Origin: Hyphomicrobiaceae bacterium
GTDB taxonomy: Bacteria > Pseudomonadota > Alphaproteobacteria > Rhizobiales > Hyphomicrobiaceae
DNA: 7,103 nt
Reading direction: 5' to 3'
Assembly: GCA_017353825.1 (NCBI GenBank)
Contig: JAFMSC010000220.1
Coordinates: 1 to 7,103 of the forward strand
Shown: positions 1-5,933 of the stretch, piece by piece
Layout of the letters: every line of letters starts with the position of its first letter
Position numbering within the stretch: the first letter of the stretch is position 1
Translations under genes and position numbers: made by a program
Notes under the pieces: generated by a model
What the model was told of the DNA's origin: nothing
Seen by the model: the letters and a program-made list of their open reading frames with translations, nothing else
Databases searched by the model: none

Positions 1-76
1 CGAGCGGAATGGCGAGGGTTTCTCCCTCCGCTTGGCCGGGTGCCACGCGCTAACGGTCTAACCCGCCCGATGGCGA

Positions 77-949
77 TCAGCGTGCCGAGGCCGTCTGCGC
101 CCCGTCGCGCAGCTTGGTGGCCATCACCGATATGGTGCGCTGGTAGACCTCGGCCCGATTCCATTCCTTGATGACGGCGTAGTTGGCGCTTCCCGGCTCC
201 CAGGACTGGCCGGCCTCCCAGCCGTGGCCCTTGAGGAAGTTGGCCGTCGACGCCAGGATGTCGGGCACGCTGTTGACAAGGTCGCGCCGGCCGTCCCCGT
301 CGAAATCTACCGCGTACCGGAAATAGCCAGAGGGCAGAAATTGGGTCTGACCGATCTCCCCCGCCCAGCCGCCGCGCAGCTCGGCCGGCGTCAAATCCCC
401 CCGCTCAAGAAGACGCAAGGCGTCGAGCAGGTGCGCGGTGAAGAACTCCGGGCGCCGGCAGTCGGAGGCGAGGGTGGCGAGTGAACGGAGGATCGAGTAT
501 CGGCCCGCGGTGTCGGCGCCGTAGTTGGTCTCCAGGCCCCAGATGGCGATCAACACCGGCGCCGGCACGCCGAAGCGCCTCTCGATGCGGTCGAGCGTGG
601 ACTTGTGCGCGCGCATCAGCCCCTGCCCGCGGCGGATCAGCGCCGGGCCCACGCGGCGGGCGTAGAACTGCTCAAAGCTCAGCTTGAAGGAGTGCTGCGA
701 CCGGTCGAGCCGGACCACGCTGCGGTCGTAGGTCACGCCGGCCAGCGCAGATGCCAGCGTGGCCTGCGAGAGGCCCTGTGCGGCGGCCCTGGCCTTGAAG
801 CGCTCGAGCCAGGCTGCGAACCCGGCCCCGTCGGTGCTGCAGTCGGCCGCGAAGGCTGCGGGCTGAGTGCCCATGACGGCCGCGACCACGGCCGCGACGA
901 GACCCGCCCTGATAGCGCCGCCGACAGTGCCACAGAGGTTCCAGCTCAT
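77..949 (-). CDS. Secreted lytic murein transglycosylase, MltB family (SLT_2 domain)
   Basis: The 290-residue product should cleave the glycan strands of peptidoglycan non-hydrolytically, leaving 1,6-anhydromuramoyl ends, in the periplasm. Residues 1-35 look like a signal peptide: a hydrophobic alanine/valine-rich core at about 15-26 and a likely cleavage after AFA (33-34-35). There is no lipobox, so unlike E. coli MltB it is probably soluble rather than a lipoprotein. The SLT_2/MltB_2-type domain covers about 42-285. The catalytic glutamate is E140 in the motif IWGLETNYG, followed by the family signatures GWAGEIGQTQFLPSGY (194-209) and the acidic calcium-loop-like DFDGDGRRDL (215-224). The protein stops right after the catalytic domain, so the C-terminal peptidoglycan-binding domain found in many relatives is absent. 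The start is ATG, but the upstream ribosome binding site is weak (GGGA). It is transcribed away from the 1208 gene. The family call is secure; the exact subtype is inferred from remembered motifs. Confidence 0.93.
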   Translation of the reverse strand: MSWNLCGTVGGAIRAGLVAAVVAAVMGTQPAAFAADCSTDGAGFAAWLERFKARAAAQGLSQATLASALAGVTYDRSVVRLDRSQHSFKLSFEQFYARRVGPALIRRGQGLMRAHKSTLDRIERRFGVPAPVLIAIWGLETNYGADTAGRYSILRSLATLASDCRRPEFFTAHLLDALRLLERGDLTPAELRGGWAGEIGQTQFLPSGYFRYAVDFDGDGRRDLVNSVPDILASTANFLKGHGWEAGQSWEPGSANYAVIKEWNRAEVYQRTISVMATKLRDGAQTASAR

Positions 950-994
950 GTCTCGGTTCCCGGACTTGCCGATTGGATGGTGCCGCTTACGGCT

Positions 995-1090
995 TCCTCT
1001 CCTAGCATCCCGCCGGTAGGGCGTCTTGAGCGAGTTGCCCCAGGGCGGCGCGGCTTGGAACGACTTGCGCCCGCCCTACGTTTGAGAGGA
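995..1090. repeat. Nested inverted repeats in the divergent intergenic region
   Basis: Two perfect inverted repeats are nested. TCCTCTC (995-1001) pairs with GAGAGGA (1084-1090), and inside them GTAGGGCG (1016-1023) pairs with CGCCCTAC (1072-1079). The inner loop is about 48 bases and also contains GC-rich complementary segments. The elements lie between the divergent transglycosylase gene and the 1208 gene. They could be the base of a folded leader or small RNA, or paired operator half-sites. In GC-rich DNA, chance pairing of this length is not excluded. Confidence 0.35.
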
Positions 1091-1130
1091 GACGCCACCG
1101 GCCGCGATTTGCACCACCGAAGGTGGAAGG

Positions 1131-1170
1131 CCCCGCAGCGAGCGATGATGCACGCGCGGGGTTTTTTGTT
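1131..1170 (+). terminator. Rho-independent terminator ahead of the 1208 gene
   Basis: CCCCGC (1131-1136) pairs with GCGGGG (1156-1161), and the stem is extended by GCG (1138-1140) with CGC (1153-1155) across one bulged A. A run of six T follows at once (1162-1167), then GTT. A small hairpin, CCACC-gaa-GGTGG (1114-1126), precedes it by four bases. No protein-coding gene on the plus strand ends upstream. The terminator therefore ends either a small RNA starting within about 950-1110 or an attenuated leader of the following gene. Only about 26 bases separate the T-run from the next ribosome binding site, which leaves little room for a separate promoter. Confidence 0.8.
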
Positions 1171-1207
1171 TGTGACCGCGCGGTGAGCGACGGAAAGGAG
1201 CGTGCAC

Positions 1208-1513
1208 ATGAGGTTAAATTCCGCGCTAGTGCAGCGCACCTTGAGCCAGTTCGAGGCGCAAGCGATCCCCGACAACCACCCGTCGATGCCCGATCTCAAC
1301 CGGACGTTCGGCGACCACACCTTCTTCATTGACGCCGATGGGCTGCATATCGTTGAGCCGGCGGTGCCCGACGAGGGCGGACATGAAACCGGCCAAGTGG
1401 TCAAGGTGGCCAGCTGGCAGGACGCCAGCCGGACAAGCCTCATCGCCCACCCGCCGGAGCCCACGGACGTGGTGGTCGAGCTCGGAGGCGAGCCGTCGGG
1501 CACGTCGCATTGA
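1208..1513 (+). CDS. Small hypothetical protein, probably conserved in Hyphomicrobiales
   Basis: The product is 101 residues, acidic, and without a signal peptide or membrane segment, so it is probably cytoplasmic. I chose the ATG at 1208 because AGGAG at 1196-1200 lies seven bases upstream. A GTG two codons earlier (1202) would sit directly against that site. Visible stretches are FEAQAIPDNHPSMPDLN near the N-terminus, FGDHTFFIDADGLHIVEP in the middle and EPTDVVVELG near the C-terminus. From memory it resembles unnamed rhizobial proteins of about 100 residues with the same HTFF-D-GL-IVEP core, but I know no function. It is preceded by a strong terminator and converges with the MFS gene, 22 bases from stop to stop, with no clear terminator between them. 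That it is a gene is well supported by the ribosome binding site and its composition; its role is unknown. Confidence 0.8.
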   Translation: MRLNSALVQRTLSQFEAQAIPDNHPSMPDLNRTFGDHTFFIDADGLHIVEPAVPDEGGHETGQVVKVASWQDASRTSLIAHPPEPTDVVVELGGEPSGTSH

Positions 1514-1535
1514 AGGGGGGCGCGCCTAGGCGGCG

Positions 1536-2798
1536 CTACCGGCTCAGGCTGCGCATCAGCCCGAGCAGCGCCTCCGGGTGGTTGTGGAGCCGCCGGCGGG
1601 CAAACAAGCCGGCGGCTACGATGAGCGCTCCATTGAGCGTCAGCGTGGCGGCCAGGCCGATGTGTTCAGCTAAGCTGCCCGCGAGGATGTTGCCGATGGG
1701 CGCTGTGCCCGCAAACGACATGCTGTAGAGCCCCACCGCGCGCCCACGCCATTGGTCGGGCACCGATTGCTGCAGGAGCGCGTTGGTGGCGTTGACCGAG
1801 ACGAGCACGGTGGCCCCCAGTGCAGCCAGCAGCAGCAGCGAGAGCGGCAGCACCCTCGACCAGGCGAACGCCATCAGCACGAACCCGACCGCCAACGGGG
1901 CCGCCGTCACCAGGCGGATCTGGCGCCCATAACCCGGCTGCAGCGACAGGTAGGTGGCCGAGCCCAGAGCGCCGAGGCCAGCGGCACTCATGAGCATGCC
2001 CACCGTGGACGAGCGCCCGTCAAAGAAGCGCACGACGATTGACGGCATCAGCGGCATATATGGTGTCGCCAGCAGCCCAAGCGCTGCCACGGTCGGCAAC
2101 AGGTAACGCACCACGGGGAACGACATCAGCACGCCGAGATTGGCCCAGAACCCCTCTGGCCCGGCCCCGCCGGTGGCTCCCGCGGCGGCCGCGACCGGGG
2201 CCGGCGGTAGACGCATGGCCAACAGCGCGCCGATGATGGCCACGAAGCTCAGCGCGTTGATGGCGAAGCACCACGCCTCCGAGATGAAGGCGAGCAGCAC
2301 GCCGGCCACGGCGGGCCCCACCATGCGGCCGACATTGAAAACCATGGCGCTGACGCCGATGGCGCTCGTCACCAAGGCGCGGTCCTCGACGATCTCCCGA
2401 AGCAGCGTCTGGCGCATGGGCATCTCGAAGGCGCTGGCGATGCCTATCAGGGCCGCGACCATGAGATAGGCGCCCACGTTCTCGACGCCAGCGAGCCCCA
2501 TCAGCGCCAGCCACACGGCCAGCGCCGCCAGCACGACATCGATGGCGATGAGCGCCGGCAGCCGCGGCAGCCGGTCGGCGGCGAGGCCAGAGACGGGCCC
2601 AAGCAGCAGGTAGAAGATGTTGAGCAGAAAGCCGGTGAGCCCCAAGAGGAAGATTGAGTTGGTGAGACGGAACACCAGCCACGCCAATGCGACCTGCTGG
2701 ATCCATCCGCCGGTCACCGACACGGTGTGGCCCGCCGTGTAGACGCGGAAGCGCCGCTTGGTCAGCGCCGGCGGCAGCCACAAATGCCAATCCGCCAC
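1536..2798 (-). CDS. MFS transporter, MFS_3 / EntS-like efflux family
   Basis: This 420-residue integral inner-membrane protein is predicted to be a proton-driven exporter of small molecules. It has about twelve hydrophobic segments in two halves, split by a small polar, glycine/alanine-rich linker at about 198-218. Family signatures are the cytoplasmic motif-A-like loop GPVSGLAADRLPRLPAL (67-83), PMRQTLLREIV (127-137), the VGRMVGPAVAGVLLA helix (156-170), and in the second half SVPDQWRGRAVGLYSM (345-360) followed by GTAPIGNILAGSLAE. These match the MFS_3 family that includes the enterobactin exporter EntS. The start is GTG, supported by AGGAG (complement of 2806-2810) seven bases upstream. 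The length is normal and the gene looks intact. No siderophore or antibiotic gene lies nearby, so the substrate cannot be named. Confidence 0.92.
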   Translation of the reverse strand: MADWHLWLPPALTKRRFRVYTAGHTVSVTGGWIQQVALAWLVFRLTNSIFLLGLTGFLLNIFYLLLGPVSGLAADRLPRLPALIAIDVVLAALAVWLALMGLAGVENVGAYLMVAALIGIASAFEMPMRQTLLREIVEDRALVTSAIGVSAMVFNVGRMVGPAVAGVLLAFISEAWCFAINALSFVAIIGALLAMRLPPAPVAAAAGATGGAGPEGFWANLGVLMSFPVVRYLLPTVAALGLLATPYMPLMPSIVVRFFDGRSSTVGMLMSAAGLGALGSATYLSLQPGYGRQIRLVTAAPLAVGFVLMAFAWSRVLPLSLLLLAALGATVLVSVNATNALLQQSVPDQWRGRAVGLYSMSFAGTAPIGNILAGSLAEHIGLAATLTLNGALIVAAGLFARRRLHNHPEALLGLMRSLSR

Positions 2799-2859
2799 CT
2801 CATCGCTCCTGCCATTTCCCTGTGCAGGAGAGGCTAAGGCCGGCCACCGGTTGCGGCAA

Positions 2860-2876
2860 GGCGCGGGGTCCGCGCC
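2860..2876. other. GC-rich hairpin upstream of the MFS gene
   Basis: GGCGCGG (2860-2866) and CCGCGCC (2870-2876) form a 7 bp stem with a three-base loop. There is no T-run on either side, so it is not a standard intrinsic terminator. It would lie in the 5' leader or promoter region of the MFS gene. Chance formation in GC-rich DNA is possible. Confidence 0.3.
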
Positions 2877-2911
2877 GCCGGTCTGCCGGGCAAGCCCGCG
2901 CCCGGTGCGGC

Positions 2912-2969
2912 CAGGGAGCGGCCCAGGGAGAAGCTCAGGGGGAAGCCCAGGGAGCAGCCAGGGAGCAGT
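2912..2969. repeat. Degenerate tandem repeat, five units of 11-12 bp
   Basis: Five consecutive units begin at 2912, 2924, 2936, 2948 and 2959, each starting CAGGG (consensus CAGGGAGMAGC with an optional extra base). The first three units are 12 bp and the last two 11 bp. The mixed unit length and lack of a good open frame argue against a coding repeat. It lies in the gap between the MFS gene and the 62-residue gene, and looks like a small minisatellite from slippage. Confidence 0.7.
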
Positions 2970-3053
2970 CAGTTTGCGCCCGGGCTGAGCAGTGGGTGAG
3001 AAGGGCCGCTATCCGCGAAATGGAGGGGCGGAGCGTCGCCGGCCCCCAGAAAC

Positions 3054-3081
3054 AAAAATCCCCCGCACGTCCTGCAGGGGG
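3054..3081 (-). terminator. Rho-independent terminator after the 62-residue gene
   Basis: Read on the minus strand, CCCCC (3077-3081) pairs with GGGGG (3060-3064). After one bulged base, GCA (3073-3075) pairs with TGC (3065-3067), with a five-base loop. The tract ATTTTTG follows directly (complement of 3053-3059). It starts 17 bases after the stop codon of the 3099-3287 gene. The tract and the placement support a real terminator. Confidence 0.8.
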
Positions 3082-3098
3082 CCCTTGAGCGGCAGTCG

Positions 3099-3287
3099 CT
3101 ACTCGTAGCGCGCGCCGCGTTTTAGATCGGACAGAACGCCCACCTTCGGCGCGTCGGCGTGGTCGGCAAGCGCGGCCCAATGCTTGCACATGTCGGCGAA
3201 TCGGCGCCGTCGCGCCGGCGGCAGCGCTTCAACGTCAGTGATCGTCAGAACGTCTAGCAGTGCCACGGCTTTCTCGATGAGAGACAT
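3099..3287 (-). CDS. 62-residue hypothetical protein
   Basis: I do not recognise a named family. The product is a small, largely helical, soluble protein. It has an amphipathic N-terminal stretch (MSLIEKAVALLDVLTI), then PPARRRRFADMCKHW (about 24-38), which looks like a basic helix with paired C and H residues, and a C-terminal basic segment KVGVLSDLKRGARYE. There is no signal peptide or membrane segment. I chose the ATG at 3287 over a TTG at 3323 because AGGGG (complement of 3296-3300) lies eight bases upstream of the ATG, and the TTG would place that site inside the coding region. An intrinsic terminator 17 bases after the stop and a possible promoter upstream make it a stand-alone transcript, which supports a real gene despite its size. 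It looks like a type of small protein often left unnamed in Bradyrhizobium-like genomes; that is recollection, not a search result. Confidence 0.72.
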   Translation of the reverse strand: MSLIEKAVALLDVLTITDVEALPPARRRRFADMCKHWAALADHADAPKVGVLSDLKRGARYE

Positions 3288-3322
3288 TGAGAGTGCCCCT
3301 AAAGATTGCTCCCCACGTATCA

Positions 3323-3351
3323 AGTATTGCGCTGACTCGTTGAGACCACAA
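3323..3351 (-). promoter_or_regulatory. Possible promoter for the 62-residue gene
   Basis: On the minus strand, TTGTGG (complement of 3346-3351) and AATACT (complement of 3323-3328) are spaced 17 bases apart. They match the -35 and -10 consensus only partly (about four of six each, at best). They sit about 36 bases upstream of the ATG at 3287, a sensible distance. The local sequence is less GC-rich than its surroundings. This is a weak call from spacing and position. Confidence 0.3.
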
Positions 3352-3553
3352 CGATCGATTTTTGGTCACCGTTCAATTGCGGCGAATCCGGGACCATTTT
3401 GCAACGCTGTCTCGAGATTATTTGCCCGGCGATTTGGCGGTGGAACAAGGGCCGTGCGAGCGCCAAGGCTCACGGGGCGCAGCATCGCCCGTTGGGACCC
3501 TGCCCAAGCGGGTACCTCCGGGGAAATAGCGAACCACACCGCCGCCAGAAAAA

Positions 3554-3587
3554 TGGGTGGGCGCGACAGGGATCGAACTGTGACCCC
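3554..3587 (-). pseudogene. tRNA-Val(GAC)-like 3'-end remnant, possible old attachment site
   Basis: The minus strand reads AGGGGTCACAG, TTCGATCCCTGT, then CGCGCCCACCCA. This matches the variable region, T arm, 3' acceptor strand and CCA end of alphaproteobacterial tRNA-Val(GAC) as I remember it. Two indels break it: one G is missing just before the TTCGA of the T arm, and one extra C lies in the CCA end. The anticodon arm, D arm and 5' acceptor strand are not present upstream (above 3588), so it cannot be a working tRNA. Fragments like this are usual at attachment sites left by integrated elements. The recombinase relic starts about 135 bases away. Confidence 0.6.
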
Positions 3588-3721
3588 TCCCTCCGTTGTC
3601 GAGAGGCCCGAAGGCCGCAAGCCACGGCTCCCGGTCGGGAGACTTCCAGACGACGCGACACGGGTGGATCTGATCCACAAGGCCAAGCTGGACGTGGTTC
3701 CTGATGCCGAGCGCATCGCCA

Positions 3722-4030
3722 CGAGGACCGACACCGCGCGAGCTGCTGTTCACGTTCATGGGCGTGCTGACCCAGGTCGAGCGCAAGCCCGGGCCGCGCC
3801 AAAGCCCGCCTAGCTCGCGTGAGGGCCGCTCGCCAGCAAGGGCATGTTCGCGGCACGCAAGTTTGAACAAATCGTACGCAGCCGCCTCGGCCGGCCGGAC
3901 CCTGACAAGATCAATATGGAGGCGGCCCGCGCAGAGCTGGCCAAGGGGTGCAGGCATTCTGAAGTCGCCAAACTCGTCGGTCTTGGCACCGGCACGGGTG
4001 CATAAGCTGCCGCGCCGCCGCGCGGCCTGA
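3722..4030 (+). pseudogene. Serine recombinase (resolvase/invertase) relic, frameshifted
   Basis: Parts of a site-specific serine recombinase can be read in two alternating frames. Frame one gives ELLFTFMGVLTQVER (3740-3784), the end of the catalytic domain and start of the long E helix (family pattern LLFTxLGxLAxFER). The next segment is in another frame from about 3838: KGMFAARK, then GRPDPDKI, AARAELAKG, EVAKLVGLGTGT, the typical linker and C-terminal helix-turn-helix DNA-binding domain. That frame closes with TAA at 4003-4005, but shifting back to the first frame restores VHKL and ends with TGA at 4028-4030. Stops at 3811 and 3820 interrupt the second frame between the two blocks. The N-terminal catalytic part with the nucleophilic serine is not visible; 3655-3721 may hold a further decayed piece. 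It cannot encode a functional enzyme. With the nearby tRNA remnant it marks an old mobile-element insertion. Confidence 0.72.
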
Positions 4031-4299
4031 CACAACAAGGGGCCGCGCCCGGTTGGAGTGGGCGCGTCGTAACATTGTTGGAGTTCGAGGTCCGCCGGAG
4101 CCGCTGGTCTTGGCTCTTGCTAATGACACTTTTGTGTCGATGTTGACCGACCTTGAGCACGGCAATCACACAACGATCGTTCCGATCTTGGGCTCCCGTG
4201 CGTCTGCAGCAGTGCATGATGTGCGAAAAGATCATACCAGCGCCAGCCCGGAGGGAGGCTGCTTCGCGCGAGTCGTTCGCAACAAATCTAGGGGAAGAG
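4031..4299. other. Intergenic stretch before the TRAP receptor gene; one hairpin
   Basis: No gene is supported here. CGCGCCC (4044-4050) and GGGCGCG (4060-4066) form a 7 bp stem with a nine-base loop but no T-run. A short stem GACAC-TTTT-GTGTC follows (about 4125-4138), and the perfect 10 bp palindrome AACGATCGTT lies at 4172-4181. A TTGACC at about 4143 could be a -35 element, but I see no good -10 at the right distance. Any of these could belong to the control region of the 4300 gene; none is strong alone. Confidence 0.35.
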
Positions 4300-5355
4300 A
4301 TGAAGGATTGCCTGGTCTGCGTAGGTGTGCTGCTTGCGTCCATGTTCCTGGGGCGAGACGCGGGCGCCCAACAGGTCAAGCTCAGGGCGGCGATACAGCT
4401 TCCAATCGCCGCCGGTTCGCTTCAGGGCGACACACTCAAGCGCTTCAAGGAGGAGGTCGAGCGGCGGTCCAATGGCACGGTGGCCGTGGTGATCTTCGAC
4501 AACGGCACGCTGTTCGGAGATGCCCAGATGGTCGACGCCGTGGCATCCGGTGCAGTCGAGATCGGCATCACCGCGTCGCAGGAGTACGTTGAGCGGGCGC
4601 CGTCCCTGGCGATCCTCGATTTGCCCTTCTTTTTTAATTTCAGGGCTTTGGCCGAGGCGGCGGCGAAGCCCAACGGCGAGTTGCGAAGGCTCATCGACGC
4701 AACCCTTCTGACCGACGTGGGCCTGCGCGTCCTCTTGTGGCAGTCGATCGGGGACACCCACTTCTTTTCCAAGGGGCGGGACGTGGCCGACCCGGCACGG
4801 CTCAAGGACCAGCGCGTCGTGACCCCTGGCGATGCTCTGAACGACTTCGTCGTGAGTTGCGGTGGCAAGCCGACCACGGCCCCCGTCTTCAAGTTTCACG
4901 ACCTCATCAAGGGCGGCACGCACGACGCTGCACTGATGACGCTCTCCGGCGTCAATGTCCTGAACCTGTGGAAAGTGCAGGACACCATCACCCTCACCAC
5001 TCATGCTCGGGTTGAGTTCATCCTGGTCATCAACGACAGGGTGTGGAAGGCGCTGTCTCCCAGGCACCGGGCCGTGATGATGGAGGCGGCGAGGGCTGTG
5101 GAACGCGAGGGGCGGGCGCGGCTTGCAGAGGTCGAGAAGGAGGACGAGCGGTTCGCGCGCAGCAAGGGCATTAAGCTTGTGCCGCTCACGCCCGATCAGG
5201 TGGCCGAATGGCGCGCCTGTACCGCCGACCTGGTGATCAAGTACATGGAGAAAAACGGCGAGAAGGCACGCCGCTTGATGTCCGCCTACCGCAAGTTGCG
5301 CACCGACCCCTGCTGCACGGAGATTCCGGGCAACGCAGTCTTCACGCGCCACTGA
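4300..5355 (+). CDS. TRAP transporter substrate-binding protein, DctP family
   Basis: The 351-residue periplasmic receptor should capture a small, usually acidic, solute and deliver it to a TRAP (DctQM-type) secondary transporter. I chose the ATG at 4300 because an AGGGGAAG ribosome binding site lies directly upstream and it yields a signal peptide at once: residues 1-23 with core CLVCVGVLLASMFL and cleavage after AGA. In-frame starts upstream (to 4153) have no such support. Family features are the strand LRAAIQLP (28-35), a helix ending ERRSNGTVAVVIFDNGTLFGD (about 54-74), GAVEIGIT (84-91), LKDQRVVTPGD (168-178), HDLIKGGTHDAALM (200-213) and VQDTITLTTHARVEFILVIN (226-245). Aligned on the PG after it, the usual ligand-carboxylate arginine in the K-x-R-x-P-G motif is V174. 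No membrane subunit lies within 1.7 kb downstream or 1 kb upstream, so the receptor is orphaned in this window. Family assignment is secure; the substrate is unknown. Confidence 0.9.
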   Translation: MKDCLVCVGVLLASMFLGRDAGAQQVKLRAAIQLPIAAGSLQGDTLKRFKEEVERRSNGTVAVVIFDNGTLFGDAQMVDAVASGAVEIGITASQEYVERAPSLAILDLPFFFNFRALAEAAAKPNGELRRLIDATLLTDVGLRVLLWQSIGDTHFFSKGRDVADPARLKDQRVVTPGDALNDFVVSCGGKPTTAPVFKFHDLIKGGTHDAALMTLSGVNVLNLWKVQDTITLTTHARVEFILVINDRVWKALSPRHRAVMMEAARAVEREGRARLAEVEKEDERFARSKGIKLVPLTPDQVAEWRACTADLVIKYMEKNGEKARRLMSAYRKLRTDPCCTEIPGNAVFTRH

Positions 5356-5420
5356 AAGTCGCAACCGGCCTGATGACCGCGACGCTTGTGAGCTATCGGG
5401 CGTCGCACGCGACCATGGCG

Positions 5421-5690
5421 CGTCTTGCCAAGGGACGCCCCCGACCATACCCCATGGAGGCGCGACCTCTCCCGTGTGTTGACGGCACGATTGGTTATGT
5501 GCTGCGCGCCCAGGGCGATCTGCCGGGAGCACAGCACCTCGCCATCGCGGAGCGTCTGGGGAAGGCCCCCTCCAGCACTGCCGACTGGCAACGCGACCTC
5601 GCTGTCATTTACGGGAATGTTGGCAAGGCCCTGGAGGTCGAGGCGCCCGCGGCAAGGCAGCACATACGTTCGAGCAGGCGTTCGAGCAGG
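5421..5690 (+). pseudogene. TPR-repeat protein relic, frameshifted
   Basis: Fragments of a known TPR repeat type (consensus like RLAKxDPxNxxWxRDLSxxYxxIGDVLxAQGDLxxAL) are readable in two frames. RLAK (5421-5432) is followed in the next frame by DAPDHTPWRRDLSRV (5434-5478). The first frame resumes with GTIGYVLRAQGDLPGA (5484-5531), LAIAERLGK, and DWQRDLAVIYGNVGKALE (5583-5636). After that only traces remain (ARQ, and a repeated FEQ/RSS-like segment). There is no start codon with a ribosome binding site and no N-terminal domain. In intact relatives such repeats sit C-terminal to catalytic or signalling domains; what this one carried is unknown. It is probably debris left beside the recombinase relic. 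The following stretch to 5933 shows no supported gene. Confidence 0.65.
5667..5690. repeat. Perfect 12 bp tandem duplication
   Basis: CGTTCGAGCAGG occurs twice in direct succession (5667-5678 and 5679-5690). Its length preserves frame, and it lies at the decayed end of the TPR relic, where a FEQA-like codon string would be expected. It most likely arose by replication slippage. Confidence 0.75.
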
Positions 5691-5933
5691 GCGGGCCGAA
5701 AACGTGTCCGCTGCACACAGCGCCATTCCGCCGACTGCACTACTTCGTCGGTAAGCGGGGGGCGAGCGGACGCGAGTTGGTGCGGCCGGGAGCGACGCCA
5801 ATGTGAGAACCAAGCGGACGTCGCGCGACGCGCCGCTGTTGCCGCCAGAGCGCCCACATGCCATCCACCCCAAGTGGTGGCGGTCGCTTCGCTCGATAGA
5901 GTACAAATAACCCCGGGCCAATCCGGCGCGCGC

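Noticed and set aside
2020..2790. A 256-codon minus-strand frame inside the MFS gene
   Set aside because: It is an alternate frame within the MFS coding region, rich in arginine, alanine and glycine as expected for a shifted GC-rich gene.
3184..3813. A 209-codon plus-strand frame
   Set aside because: It starts antisense to the 62-residue gene, crosses the tRNA relic and ends in the recombinase relic. No coherent protein family; the part near 3655-3720 may only hold decayed recombinase sequence.
4053..4200. Weak resemblance of an open frame (TFVSMLTDLEHGN) to the catalytic region of ISL3-type transposases
   Set aside because: Only a short stretch fits, catalytic acidic residues cannot be placed, and no terminal inverted repeats were found nearby. 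A translated search would be needed to revive it.
4288..5532. A 414-codon open frame on the minus strand opposite the TRAP receptor
   Set aside because: It is the antisense shadow of a clearly recognised gene; its translation is low-information and matches no family.
5803..5910. A 35-codon plus-strand frame from GTG, ending HPKWWRSLRSIEYK
   Set aside because: No ribosome binding site, no recognised similarity and too short to support.
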